A DNA stretch of 38,013 bases from an uncultured Comamonadaceae bacterium (GCA_946482595.1 CAMLSD010000047.1:1-38013), one strand, 5' to 3'; numbered from the stretch's first letter, positions 17,907 to 27,229 are shown. A program made the numbers and translations. The notes: generated by a model from the letters alone, not told the origin.

Positions 17907-19073
17907 ATGAACGACACACCCGCATCCCCTGCCATGAACCTGCCCCTGTCGGGCATTCGCGTCATCGAGTTCAGCCACATGGTGATGGGCCCGTCGTGCG
18001 GCATGATCCTGGCCGACCTGGGGGCCGAGGTCATCAAGATCGAGCCGCCCGGCGGCGACAAGACGCGTCAGCTCAGCGGTGTGGGGGTGGGATTCTTCCG
18101 CACCTTCAACCGCAACAAGAAGAGTGTCGTGCTCGACATCGACACGCCCGAGGGCCAGGCCACCGCGCTCGAACTGATCGCCCGCAGCGACGTCGTGATC
18201 GAGAACTTCCGCCCCGGCCGCATGGCCGCGCTCGGGCTCGACCACACCAGCCTCTCGGAACGCATTCCGTCGCTGATCTACGTCTCGCACAAGGGCTTCC
18301 TGCCCGGCCCTTACGAAAACCGCCTCGCCCTCGACGAAGTGGTGCAGATGATGGGCGGTCTGTCGTACATGACCGGACCGCAGGGGCGCCCGCTGCGCGC
18401 AGGCACCTCGGTCAACGACATCATGGGTGGCATGTTCGGGGTGATCGGCGTGCTGGCCGCGCTTTACGAGCGGCGCAGCACCGGGCGCGGCCAGGAAGTG
18501 CAGAGCGCGCTGTACGAGAACTGCGTCTTCCTGTGCGCCCAGCACATGCAGCAGTACCTGATGACGCAGTCCCCGCCCCCGCCCATGCCGTCGCGCGTGT
18601 CGCCGTGGACGGTCTATGACGTCTTCACCGTGGCTGACGGCGAACAGCTGTTCATCGGTGCGGTCAGCGACAGACAGTGGGCCACGCTGTGCAAGGTGCT
18701 CGATCGCCACGACCTGCTCGACGACCCTCAACTGGCCACGAACGAGCAGCGCCTGAAGGTGCGGCCCGAACTGCTGCAGCGACTGGGCGAAACGCTCGCC
18801 CGGCACGGCATCGAGGAACTGTCGCGCAAGCTGGAGGCCGCCGGGCTGCCCTACGCGCCGATCGTGCGGCCCGAGCAGCTCGTCGACGACCCCCACCTGC
18901 GTGAAAGCGGCGGCCTGGTGCCGATGCAGACCGACGACGGTGGCACGACCGACGTCGTGCTGCTGCCGATCACGCTCGGTGGCCGCCGTCCGCCAGTGCG
19001 TCATGCCCTGCCGGCCGTGGGTGAACACACCGACGAAGTCCTCGCGCAACTGCGGCGCGATCGCCAAGCCTGA
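17907..19073 (+). CDS. family III (CaiB/BaiF) CoA-transferase
   Basis: 388 residues. Typical features: N-terminal 'GIRVIEFSHMVMGPSCGMILADLGAEVIKIEPP', 'RNKKSVVLDI', 'DVVIENFRPGRMAALGL', and a probable catalytic Asp143 in 'ALDEVVQMMGGL' with the following 'YMTGPQGRPLRAG'. Enzymes of this family move CoA from a donor such as succinyl-CoA to an organic acid through an aspartyl-CoA intermediate. The gene sits 4 bp after the lyase, so it probably activates the acid that the lyase then cleaves. An alternative start is the ATG at 17934; the frame is also open upstream, but that part overlaps the lyase in another frame. Confidence 0.93.
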   Translation: MNDTPASPAMNLPLSGIRVIEFSHMVMGPSCGMILADLGAEVIKIEPPGGDKTRQLSGVGVGFFRTFNRNKKSVVLDIDTPEGQATALELIARSDVVIENFRPGRMAALGLDHTSLSERIPSLIYVSHKGFLPGPYENRLALDEVVQMMGGLSYMTGPQGRPLRAGTSVNDIMGGMFGVIGVLAALYERRSTGRGQEVQSALYENCVFLCAQHMQQYLMTQSPPPPMPSRVSPWTVYDVFTVADGEQLFIGAVSDRQWATLCKVLDRHDLLDDPQLATNEQRLKVRPELLQRLGETLARHGIEELSRKLEAAGLPYAPIVRPEQLVDDPHLRESGGLVPMQTDDGGTTDVVLLPITLGGRRPPVRHALPAVGEHTDEVLAQLRRDRQA

Positions 19074-19112
19074 ATCCGACACAACCTGCACCACAGCCAC
19101 AAGGAGACCCCC

Positions 19113-20105
19113 ATGACCCGCCACCCATCACGCCGCCTGACCCTGCACGCCGCCCTGGCCTTCACGCTGGGCCTGAGCGCGATCCCGCTCCAGGCCATCG
19201 CCCAGACGGCCCCGGACCGCCCCTTGCGGGTCGTGCTGCCGGTGGGCGCCGGCTCGGGTGTGGACACCATCATGCGCGCCGTCGGGCCGTCGCTGTCCAA
19301 GGCACTGGGCCAGCCCGTGGTGATCGAGAACCTGCCGGGCGCCGGCGGCATCACCGGCACCTCGGCCATCGTGAAAGCGCCGGCCGACGGCCTGACGATC
19401 GGTGTGGTGTCGAACAACCATGTGGTCAACCCCAGCGTCTACAAGAAGATGCCGTTCGATTCGCTCGCCGACATCACACCTATCTCGGTGCTGGGCTCCA
19501 CGCCCTTCGTGCTGGTCATCAACCCCAACAAGCTGCCCGCGCGCAACGTGCAGGAGCTGGTGCCACTGCTCAAGGCGCGCCCGGGCGACTACAACTACGC
19601 GTCCTCCGGCAACGGCACCATCCTGCACCTGGCCGCAGAAATGTTCGTCGACGAGGCCGGCGTGAACATGAAGCACATCCCCTACAAGGGTGTGGGTCCG
19701 ATGACGGCTGACCTCATCGGCGGCCAGGTCGAACTGGGGGTGCTGGCCGTGCCGGCCGTGCAGGGCCACCTCAAGAGTGGCGCGCTGCGTGCCATCGGCG
19801 TGGGCAGTGCAGCCCGGGTGCCGGCCCTGCCCGACGTGCCCACGCTGGCCGAACAGGGCCTGCCGAACTATCAGCTCGAAGGGTGGTTTGCCGTCGTGGC
19901 ACCGGCTCGCCTGCCCGCCGCCGAGGTCAGGCGCATCCATGCGGCGTTCGTCACGGCCATGGCCACGCCCGAGGTGCGCGAGGCCATGGCCCGCCAGGGC
20001 AATGTGATCAACCCCGGCACGCCCGAGGCTGCGGCGCAGTTCTTCAAGTCCGAACTCGACAAGTACGCCCGGCTCGTGAAAAAGGCCGGAGTGAGCATCG
20101 AGTGA
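19113..20105 (+). CDS. Bug-family (TctC-like) periplasmic solute receptor
   Basis: 330 residues, the usual size. Signal peptide with charged start and cleavage near 'AIAQ-TA'. Bug-family blocks follow: 'RPLRVVLPVGAGSGVDTIMRAVG', 'VIENLPGAGG', 'NNHVVNPSVYKKMPFD', 'DYNYASSGNGTILHLAAEMF', 'HIPYKGVGPMTADLIGGQV', 'FFKSELDKYARLVKKAGV'. These receptors bind carboxylates or related small molecules for TctAB-type transporters or for sensing. AAGGAG precedes the ATG by 7 nt. It is the last gene of the lyase and CoA-transferase operon; no TctAB genes are present here. The ligand is probably the acid consumed by those enzymes (inference). Confidence 0.95.
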   Translation: MTRHPSRRLTLHAALAFTLGLSAIPLQAIAQTAPDRPLRVVLPVGAGSGVDTIMRAVGPSLSKALGQPVVIENLPGAGGITGTSAIVKAPADGLTIGVVSNNHVVNPSVYKKMPFDSLADITPISVLGSTPFVLVINPNKLPARNVQELVPLLKARPGDYNYASSGNGTILHLAAEMFVDEAGVNMKHIPYKGVGPMTADLIGGQVELGVLAVPAVQGHLKSGALRAIGVGSAARVPALPDVPTLAEQGLPNYQLEGWFAVVAPARLPAAEVRRIHAAFVTAMATPEVREAMARQGNVINPGTPEAAAQFFKSELDKYARLVKKAGVSIE

Positions 20106-20165
20106 AGTCTCGGGTGCTGGCGTCGGGTGCGGGCGCTGACCGGCGCGCCTGCACCGCCGCAGCGA

Positions 20166-20873
20166 TCAACCCAGCGCCAGCGGCATCAGCAGTGAGGCCA
20201 GCACGACCTGCAGGCCCAGCGCAAGCCCGGCATAGGCGCCGGCATCGGGATGCACCTGCAGCGCCCGCGCCGCCCCGATGCCATGCGAGGCGGTGCCGAT
20301 GGCAAAGCCGCGCGTTGCCCAGTCGTGCACACCCAGCAGATCGAAGAGGTACTTGCCCGACAGTGCACCCACCATGCCGGTGAGCACCGCAAACACCGCC
20401 GCCAGGGCCGGAATGCCGCCCAGCCGCTCGGCAATGCCCATCGCCACCGGGGCGGTGACCGACTTGGGTGCCAGTGAACGCACCACCTCGGGCTCCAGGC
20501 CCAACGCCCAGCCGATACCCACCGCGCTGGCTGCTGCGGCCACACCGCCTGCCAGCCCGGCCGCAACCAGCGCCACCCCCTGCCGCTTGAGCACCGAGCG
20601 TCGTTGCCACAGCGGCCAGGCCAGCGCGACAACTGCCGGCCCCAGCATCACATGGACAAACTGCGCGCCCGCAAAGTAGGTCGGATACGGTGTGTGGGTG
20701 AGCAGCAGCACGGCGCCGATCAGCACCACCGACCACAGCACCGGGTTTGCCCAGGGCGCGTGGCCCATGCGTTCGTAGAAGCCCTGCGCCATCACATAGG
20801 TCGCCAGCGTGGCCGTCAGGCCGAACAGGGGTGTGGAGGCCAGGTAGGTCCACAACTGCACGAAGTCAGCCAT
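20166..20873 (-). CDS. lrgB: LrgB/CidB-family membrane protein
   Basis: 235 residues, strongly hydrophobic with several membrane helices. LrgB-type blocks: 'YFAGAQFVHVMLGPAVVALAWPLW', 'SLAPKSVTAPVAMGIAERLGG', 'LTGMVGALSG' and 'RGFAIGTASHGIGAARAL'. The family was first linked to murein hydrolase control in Gram-positives; LrgAB/PftAB proteins are also reported as pyruvate transporters. It is the second gene of a pair; its ATG at 20873 overlaps the lrgA stop by 8 bp. The upstream open frame was rejected because it overlaps lrgA. Confidence 0.93.
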   Translation of the reverse strand: MADFVQLWTYLASTPLFGLTATLATYVMAQGFYERMGHAPWANPVLWSVVLIGAVLLLTHTPYPTYFAGAQFVHVMLGPAVVALAWPLWQRRSVLKRQGVALVAAGLAGGVAAAASAVGIGWALGLEPEVVRSLAPKSVTAPVAMGIAERLGGIPALAAVFAVLTGMVGALSGKYLFDLLGVHDWATRGFAIGTASHGIGAARALQVHPDAGAYAGLALGLQVVLASLLMPLALG

Positions 20874-21225
20874 GGCTGGCTCCTGCGGTCCGGCGCAGAG
20901 CGGCCCGCAACACGAGTGCGGTGACGGCCAGCCCCACCCAGGTCGACAACACGATGGCCACCAGCAGACGCACACCCTGGTCGGCCAGCAGCTCCAGGTG
21001 CGTGATGACCCCCACCCCGACCGGCACGAACAGCAAGGACAGGTGCCCCAGCAGCAGTTCGGCCGCCGCGGCCACCGGAGCGCGCAGCGGTGGCGCAGCC
21101 AGCGCCAGCAGCAGCAGGATCAGCCCCACCACCGGCCCGGGCACCGCCCAGCCCATCAGCCGCACCGCGGCCTCACCCACCGACTGGAGCAGCAACAGCA
21201 GTGCAAGTCCTCGCAAGGCCATCAT
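20866..21225 (-). CDS. lrgA: LrgA/CidA-family membrane protein
   Basis: 119 residues, the usual size, with four predicted membrane helices. Family blocks are 'VPGPVVGLILLLLAL' and 'LLGHLSLLFVPVGVGVITHLELL'. It has a holin-like topology and partners LrgB, which overlaps its 3' end. ATG at 21225 (or 21222) with GAGG upstream. The gene follows the acetolactate-decarboxylase-like gene in the same direction after a 175-bp gap that contains two perfect 14-bp palindromes. Confidence 0.92.
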   Translation of the reverse strand: MMALRGLALLLLLQSVGEAAVRLMGWAVPGPVVGLILLLLALAAPPLRAPVAAAAELLLGHLSLLFVPVGVGVITHLELLADQGVRLLVAIVLSTWVGLAVTALVLRAALRRTAGASHG

Positions 21226-21254
21226 GACGACACCCTCGCGCAGGGCGCAGCGTG

Positions 21255-21348
21255 ATGGCCGCGGCCATGGAGAGCGGGCGGCGTGCGCCGATGAACGGGG
21301 CGGGAAACGGAAGGTCGCATGTCAGTGTCCTGAGGCAGCCGCGGCTGC
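21255..21348. promoter_or_regulatory. two 14-bp perfect palindromes upstream of lrgA
   Basis: ATGGCCGCGGCCAT at 21255-21268 and GCAGCCGCGGCTGC at 21335-21348 share the core GCCGCGGC and are 80 bp apart, in the leader/promoter gap of lrgAB. They could be operators; in GC-rich DNA such palindromes also arise by chance. No clear promoter hexamers were found. Confidence 0.3.
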
Positions 21349-21400
21349 TCGATCGGACCCCAACCATACGACGAAGCCGGCTGGGCCGTACCGATGCGGC

Positions 21401-22159
21401 TCAGCGACGGGGCAGCTTCAGCACCGCACCGGCCGCCACGCTGTAGCGGTCGACGTGGCCGGACACCGTGGCACCCGCATCGGCAAAGTGAAGGTGATAC
21501 CGCTCCCCCGGGTGCGAGACCACGCCCTCGAGCGCCTTGCCGCTGTAGACGCCGATCAGCTGGCCGCTCGCCCCGGGCTGGCGAAACATGCGCATGTCGG
21601 ACCGCTTGTTGGCATGCCCTCCGCCGTGCGCCGCGTGCGCACCATGGGCCCCGGCTGGCGCCCGCTCGCCCGTCACGACATGCCACAGCAAGTGCGGGAA
21701 GCGGCCCTCCACCCGAAACACGAAGGGCTGCTCTGGCGCCAGGCCCTGTGCCCGGGCCTGGTCCTGAACAAACGCCTCGAAGGCCGCTGAGTCCATGTCG
21801 TGTGGCACCGTGATGTCGTGCCAGGCCTGCACGCGGGCACCGGCAAAAAGCACCGCCTGTTCGCCGTCGTGCGGTGCCCGAACGCGCCCCATCGGGTCGG
21901 TGCCGGGGCTCACCAGCAGGCGCCCGTCGATCTGGACGATCTCGCCTTGCAGACCGGCCGTGGCGCCGACGCCCCAGGTGCCAGCCGCCTGCGGCAAGGA
22001 CGCCAGGGCCACCGTCCCGGACAGGTCGGCGGTGTGCACCATGCGCTGGAAGTGGCCGTGGTGAACAAAGTCGAAGGGCAGCCCGCCCGCCCAGGCCATG
22101 CCGGCGAGCATGAGGGCGGCAACGAGACCAGGACGGCGCGAGAGAAGGCGTGGTTTCAT
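21401..22159 (-). CDS. exported acetolactate-decarboxylase-like protein
   Basis: 252 residues from the ATG at 22159, which begins a signal peptide ('MKPRLLSRR' then a hydrophobic core, cleavage near 'AWAGG'). The rest resembles alpha-acetolactate decarboxylase: 'GVGATAGLQGEIVQIDGRLL' with Glu73, 'FRVEGRFPHL', 'GQLIGVYSGKALEGVVSHPGERYHLHF', and the metal triad His222-x-His224 then His235, with the 11-residue spacing known from the Brevibacillus enzyme. The family makes acetoin from acetolactate. Oddities: a His-rich insert (His172, 175, 178, 182) and a short C terminus that may lack the family's late Glu. lrgAB follows on the same strand and a Crp/Fnr regulator is divergent. Confidence 0.8.
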   Translation of the reverse strand: MKPRLLSRRPGLVAALMLAGMAWAGGLPFDFVHHGHFQRMVHTADLSGTVALASLPQAAGTWGVGATAGLQGEIVQIDGRLLVSPGTDPMGRVRAPHDGEQAVLFAGARVQAWHDITVPHDMDSAAFEAFVQDQARAQGLAPEQPFVFRVEGRFPHLLWHVVTGERAPAGAHGAHAAHGGGHANKRSDMRMFRQPGASGQLIGVYSGKALEGVVSHPGERYHLHFADAGATVSGHVDRYSVAAGAVLKLPRR

Positions 22160-22264
22160 GGGCAATGGCACAGGGTTCGAGGACGGGCACTGTGCCGCTC
22201 GACCCATCCAGGTCGGGGCACCGCAGGATGAACGAGAGTGTCCTGTCGGTGCGCGATTCGGGCC

Positions 22265-22280
22265 TATGATTTCGATCATA
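22265..22280. promoter_or_regulatory. FNR-like palindrome overlapping the Crp/Fnr start codon
   Basis: TATGAT-TTCG-ATCATA is a perfect 6-bp-arm dyad with a 4-bp centre, close to the FNR/ANR pattern TTGAT-N4-ATCAA. Its last base is the A of the ATG at 22280. It lies 106 bp upstream of the divergent acetolactate-decarboxylase-like gene. The adjacent regulator keeps the recognition-helix Glu and Arg that read such half-sites, so autoregulation is plausible. Confidence 0.6.
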
Positions 22281-22924
22281 TGGACCCTGCCCTGCCCACC
22301 CTGCCCGGCGACCTGGGCGCCTTGCTGCCCCGCGCGCTGCACGCGCTGTGTGAACTGCGGCACCTGCCCCGCGGCAAACGCCTGTTCGCAACGGGCGCTC
22401 GTCCGTCCTGGATGCATTTCGTGGATGCCGGCGAAGTGGTGCTGCACCGCCTCAGCGAAGACGGCGAAGCGGTCGTGCTGCAACGTGTGAGACAGGGCCT
22501 GGTCGCCGAGGCCAGCCTGCTGTCAGCGCGCTACCACTGCGACGCCGTCGCGGCGACCGACACGACGCTGGCCCGGGTCCCGCGCCAGGCCGTGCTCGAC
22601 GCCCTGCGTGACGACACGGCCTTCGCGCTGCGCTGGATCGGCATGCAGGCGCAGGAAGTGCGCCGCCTGCGGCTGCAGTGTGAACGCCTCAGCCTGAATA
22701 CGGTTGAGGCACGGCTGTTGCACCTGCTGCGAACCGAAGGCGGTGCCACGGGCATCCCGCTGGATGCCGGGCTCAAGACCCTGGCCCGAGAGATCGGTGT
22801 GACCCACGAGGCGCTGTATCGCTGCGTGTCGGCACTCGAGAAGCGCGGCGTGCTGTCGCGAAGCGAAGGCAGGTTGCGCCTGTTACCCGCCGTCGCGCAC
22901 TCGGCGCCAGGCCGCCAGAACTGA
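22280..22924 (+). CDS. Crp/Fnr-family transcriptional regulator
   Basis: 214 residues from the ATG at 22280. A cyclic-nucleotide-binding-like beta barrel (about 15-120; 'LPRGKRLFATGARPSWMHFVDAGEVVL') is followed by a long dimer helix and a winged helix-turn-helix ('LKTLAREIGVTHEALYRCVSAL'). In the recognition helix the E-x-x-x-R pair of FNR/CRP proteins is kept. There is no FNR-like cluster of N-terminal cysteines and no clear cAMP phosphate-binding RxS, so the signal is unknown. A GTG at 22238 with AGGA nearby is an alternative start that would put the palindrome inside the gene; the ATG fits the family N terminus better but lacks a Shine-Dalgarno sequence. It is divergent from the decarboxylase-like gene. 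Confidence 0.9.
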   Translation: MDPALPTLPGDLGALLPRALHALCELRHLPRGKRLFATGARPSWMHFVDAGEVVLHRLSEDGEAVVLQRVRQGLVAEASLLSARYHCDAVAATDTTLARVPRQAVLDALRDDTAFALRWIGMQAQEVRRLRLQCERLSLNTVEARLLHLLRTEGGATGIPLDAGLKTLAREIGVTHEALYRCVSALEKRGVLSRSEGRLRLLPAVAHSAPGRQN

Positions 22925-22956
22925 GTTCGACCGCCGGGGCGACTTGCAGCCGCGCA

Positions 22957-23104
22957 CCCTCTCCCGCCCGCGGGAGAGGGAGCAAAGCACGCGGCGAGCC
23001 GGTAGGGCTGCGTCAGCGGCTTTGTGATCCCAAGGGAGCAGCAAACGGCGATCACCCGCCGGATGAACTCCCTCTCCCTTCCAGGGAGAGGGCTGGGGTG
23101 AGGG
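22957..23104. repeat. paired 10-bp-stem hairpins of the CCCTCTCCC repeat type
   Basis: Hairpin 1 is at 22957-22980 (CCCTCTCCCG, 4-nt loop, CGGGAGAGGG). Hairpin 2 is at 23070-23092 (CCCTCTCCCT, 3-nt loop, AGGGAGAGGG), followed by GCTGGGGTGAGGG to 23104. They bound a ~150-bp element in the gap between the Crp/Fnr gene and the small ORF. The sequence is related to, but not the same as, the tandem element at 11296-11566. Hairpin 1, 33 bp after the regulator stop, may also act as its terminator. Confidence 0.75.
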
Positions 23105-23141
23105 TCGAGCGCCAGCCACATGGCCAGAGCTGCGTCCAAAC

Positions 23142-23351
23142 TCAGGACCGAGAAGGCTCTTTGCTCGGCGGCGCCACCACGCGCACAGCCAATCCGGTCA
23201 GGATCGATTCATCTTGCGCCTTCTTCCACGCCGCAGCCCACTCATCTGCCAGAGCCTGTTGTTCGGGGGTCATGGGGGTCATGCGGGTCCGCGATGACAG
23301 CCAGTCGCCGCTGGCCACTCGCGCTGCCAATTGGTGTGCTTTGGTCGTCAT
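23142..23351 (-). CDS. small hypothetical protein, 69 codons
   Basis: Predicted soluble protein of 69 residues: 'MTTKAHQLAARVASGDWL' followed by 'PEQQALADEWAAAWKKAQDESI' and a basic tail. I do not recognise a family. Support for a real gene: GGAAAGGG 8 nt before the ATG at 23351, and a good promoter (ATGACT-N17-TAAAAT) about 40 bp upstream. The 3' end lies beside the hairpin repeat. The Trp/Ala-rich amphipathic segment suggests a helix that could bind a partner; that is a guess. Confidence 0.6.
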   Translation of the reverse strand: MTTKAHQLAARVASGDWLSSRTRMTPMTPEQQALADEWAAAWKKAQDESILTGLAVRVVAPPSKEPSRS

Positions 23352-23389
23352 CGTCAATGCCCTTTCCGGCGGCCCGTTGAATGACCTCG

Positions 23390-23418
23390 ATTTTACCCCG
23401 GAACCCACATCAAGTCAT
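23390..23418 (-). promoter_or_regulatory. sigma-70-type promoter of the small ORF
   Basis: -35 ATGACT at 23418-23413, 17-bp spacer, -10 TAAAAT at 23395-23390. The predicted transcript start near 23383 gives a leader of about 32 nt with a Shine-Dalgarno at the right place. The surrounding 60 bp are AT-rich compared with the rest of the window. Confidence 0.6.
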
Positions 23419-23536
23419 TGATTTTATTGAGGTTTTTGTCATTTCATGCAGGCATACGGATGATCGACGAACCATGCGCGAGTCGAGGGCCGGCCAGGTG
23501 CGGCCGTCGGCGGAAGCCGCCGCGCGCACCGATCGT

Positions 23537-24055
23537 TCAGCGGTCACCCTGGCGCTTCACGGCCTCCCGCCAGTGAATCCTCGACTCGGCCGACACACCG
23601 CATTCGGGGTCCGTCTTGCAGAGCTGCTCCAGGCCGGCAGCCAGGGCTATGGCATCGCGTTGCAGCCCCAGCAGCATCATGCTTTTCAGGATGCGGGTGA
23701 TGCGCAGGCTGTTGTGGGTGCTCTGCGTGAACCACTCGGTCTTGCGCTGCGGCCAGTTGTCGGCCTGCCTCAGGTTTGTGCCATCGAAGCGCAGGCCGAA
23801 AAAGCGCAACATCCGTACCAGTGCGGCGCGCAGGTGACGCTGCAGAATCTCGTCCGTTCGGAAAAGCCGGCCCGTCTCGCCGTCGACCAATGGCGCATCG
23901 GGCGTGACGCGGCTAGGCTCGTCGAGCGGGAACAGCCACTGGATGTAGTCGTGCGTGGCCTCCAGCCAGACATCGTCCTGCTGGAGGATCTCGGCCAGCA
24001 TGCGCCCACGGTGGTCAGGGAGCGAGCCATAGTAGAAGGCAAGCAGGCGGTTCAC
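23537..24055 (-). CDS. OGFr-domain protein
   Basis: 172 residues. It matches the conserved domain named after the vertebrate opioid growth factor receptor: 'LLAFYYGSLPDHRGRMLAEIL', 'DDVWLEATHDYIQWLFPLDEPSR', 'DAPLVDG' and later 'LRITRILKSMMLLGL'. Bacterial members are known but have no assigned role. The start is GTG at 24055 with AAGGGG 5-6 nt upstream; longer versions of the frame run into the tRNA-Ser gene and have no better start. It is downstream of tRNA-Ser and its terminator, on the same strand. Predicted cytoplasmic, no signal peptide or membrane helix. Confidence 0.82.
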   Translation of the reverse strand: MNRLLAFYYGSLPDHRGRMLAEILQQDDVWLEATHDYIQWLFPLDEPSRVTPDAPLVDGETGRLFRTDEILQRHLRAALVRMLRFFGLRFDGTNLRQADNWPQRKTEWFTQSTHNSLRITRILKSMMLLGLQRDAIALAAGLEQLCKTDPECGVSAESRIHWREAVKRQGDR

Positions 24056-24147
24056 GGTGACCCCTTGTACTGACGTGAAGGATGCACCCGACACGGGCCC
24101 GTCATCAAGTTGAGCCAACAGATGAGCCAACAACGCCCATGAACGAC

Positions 24148-24170
24148 AAAGCCCCGTCTGGCGGGGCTTT
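24148..24170 (-). terminator. intrinsic terminator after tRNA-Ser
   Basis: A 9-bp perfect stem (AAAGCCCCG / CGGGGCTTT) with a 5-nt loop, ending in TTT on the minus strand, 46 bp after the tRNA 3' end. The flanking A and T runs make it usable in both directions. Confidence 0.75.
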
Positions 24171-24215
24171 GTGGAAGGTTCAGCGGGAGTTGGTGACCAC
24201 CGCAAAACCTGTCTT

Positions 24216-24306
24216 TGGCGGAAAGGGAGGGATTCGAACCCTCGATACAGTAAAACTGTATACCGGATTTCGAGTCCGGCGCATTCGACCACTCTGCCAC
24301 CTTTCC
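24216..24306 (-). tRNA. tRNA-Ser(CGA)
   Basis: Read on the minus strand, 91 nt with an encoded CCA end. The acceptor stem GGAAAGG/CCTTTCC is complete, with discriminator G. The anticodon arm has loop sequence CTCGAAA with anticodon CGA, reading UCG codons. The long variable arm (TACAG-TTTT-CTGTA type) marks a class II serine tRNA. The T arm is GAGGG-TTCGAAT-CCCTC. It lies just after serS on the same strand. Confidence 0.96.
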
Positions 24307-24353
24307 TGGGTGCTACTTTTGCGTGTGGTCTCGCTGAGTCAGCGAAGCTTGCA

Positions 24354-24359
24354 ATTATA
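24354..24359 (-). promoter_or_regulatory. -10 box upstream of tRNA-Ser
   Basis: A consensus TATAAT lies 47 bp before the tRNA 5' end and right after the serS stop (24365). The -35 region would lie inside the serS 3' end and is weak (TTCCGA at 18-bp spacing). It suggests the tRNA has its own promoter besides read-through from serS. Confidence 0.5.
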
Positions 24360-24364
24360 GCCTG

Positions 24365-26752
<2,388 letters not shown>

Positions 26753-26753
<1 letters not shown>

Positions 26754-27196
26754 CACAACACTCCGATCACGTGCACCTCGAAGGTGACCGGCTGGCCGGC
26801 CAGCGGGTGGTTGAAGTCGAACAGGATCCAGGTGTCACCCAGTTCGCGCACCACGCCGGCATAGCTGCCGGCACCGTCGGGGGTGGGGAACTGGACGACG
26901 TCACCGACATGGTATTGCTCGTCCGGGTCACCCAGCTGGGCCAGCAGCTCGCGCTTGACGCGCTGCAGCAGCTCGGCATTGCGTTCGCCAAAGGCCTCGC
27001 CGGCGGGGATGTCGAACGAGACCCGCGCGCCCTCCTCCAGGCCGATCAGGCGCTGCTCCATGGCCGGCGCCAGCTCACCGGTGCCCAGCGACAGCGTGGC
27101 GGGCTTGTCGGCAAAGGTGTTGATGATGTCGGCGCCATCGGAGCCGGCGAGTCGATAGTGAAGGGTCAGGAAAGACCCGGATTGCACGGTGGCCAA
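26753..27196 (-). CDS. slpA: FKBP-type peptidyl-prolyl isomerase, SlpA-like
   Basis: 147 residues, matching the ~149 of E. coli SlpA (FkpB). FKBP strand '[15 protein letters not shown]', then '[26 protein letters not shown]', insert-in-flap region, and '[20 protein letters not shown]', the family signature end. It catalyses cis-trans proline isomerisation and acts as a chaperone in the cytoplasm. Start: TTG at 27196, because GAAGG lies 7 nt upstream and the N terminus aligns with SlpA. GTG at 27187 is the alternative. Longer starts (27247, 27271) lie upstream of the likely promoter and overlap radC. First gene of the slpA-ispH-serS unit, divergent from radC. Confidence 0.92.
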
Positions 27197-27229
27197 GGGA
27201 GCGCCTTCGCTTTTTGTAGACTGGCCGCC

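Noticed and set aside
22280..22924. True oxygen-sensing FNR
   Set aside because: The N-terminal cysteine cluster needed for the [4Fe-4S] sensor is absent.
24111..24306. Integrative element or attachment site at tRNA-Ser (a 10-bp direct repeat TGAGCCAACA occurs twice at 24111-24132)
   Set aside because: The tRNA is intact, no integrase or tRNA 3'-end duplicate is present, and the short repeat is local.
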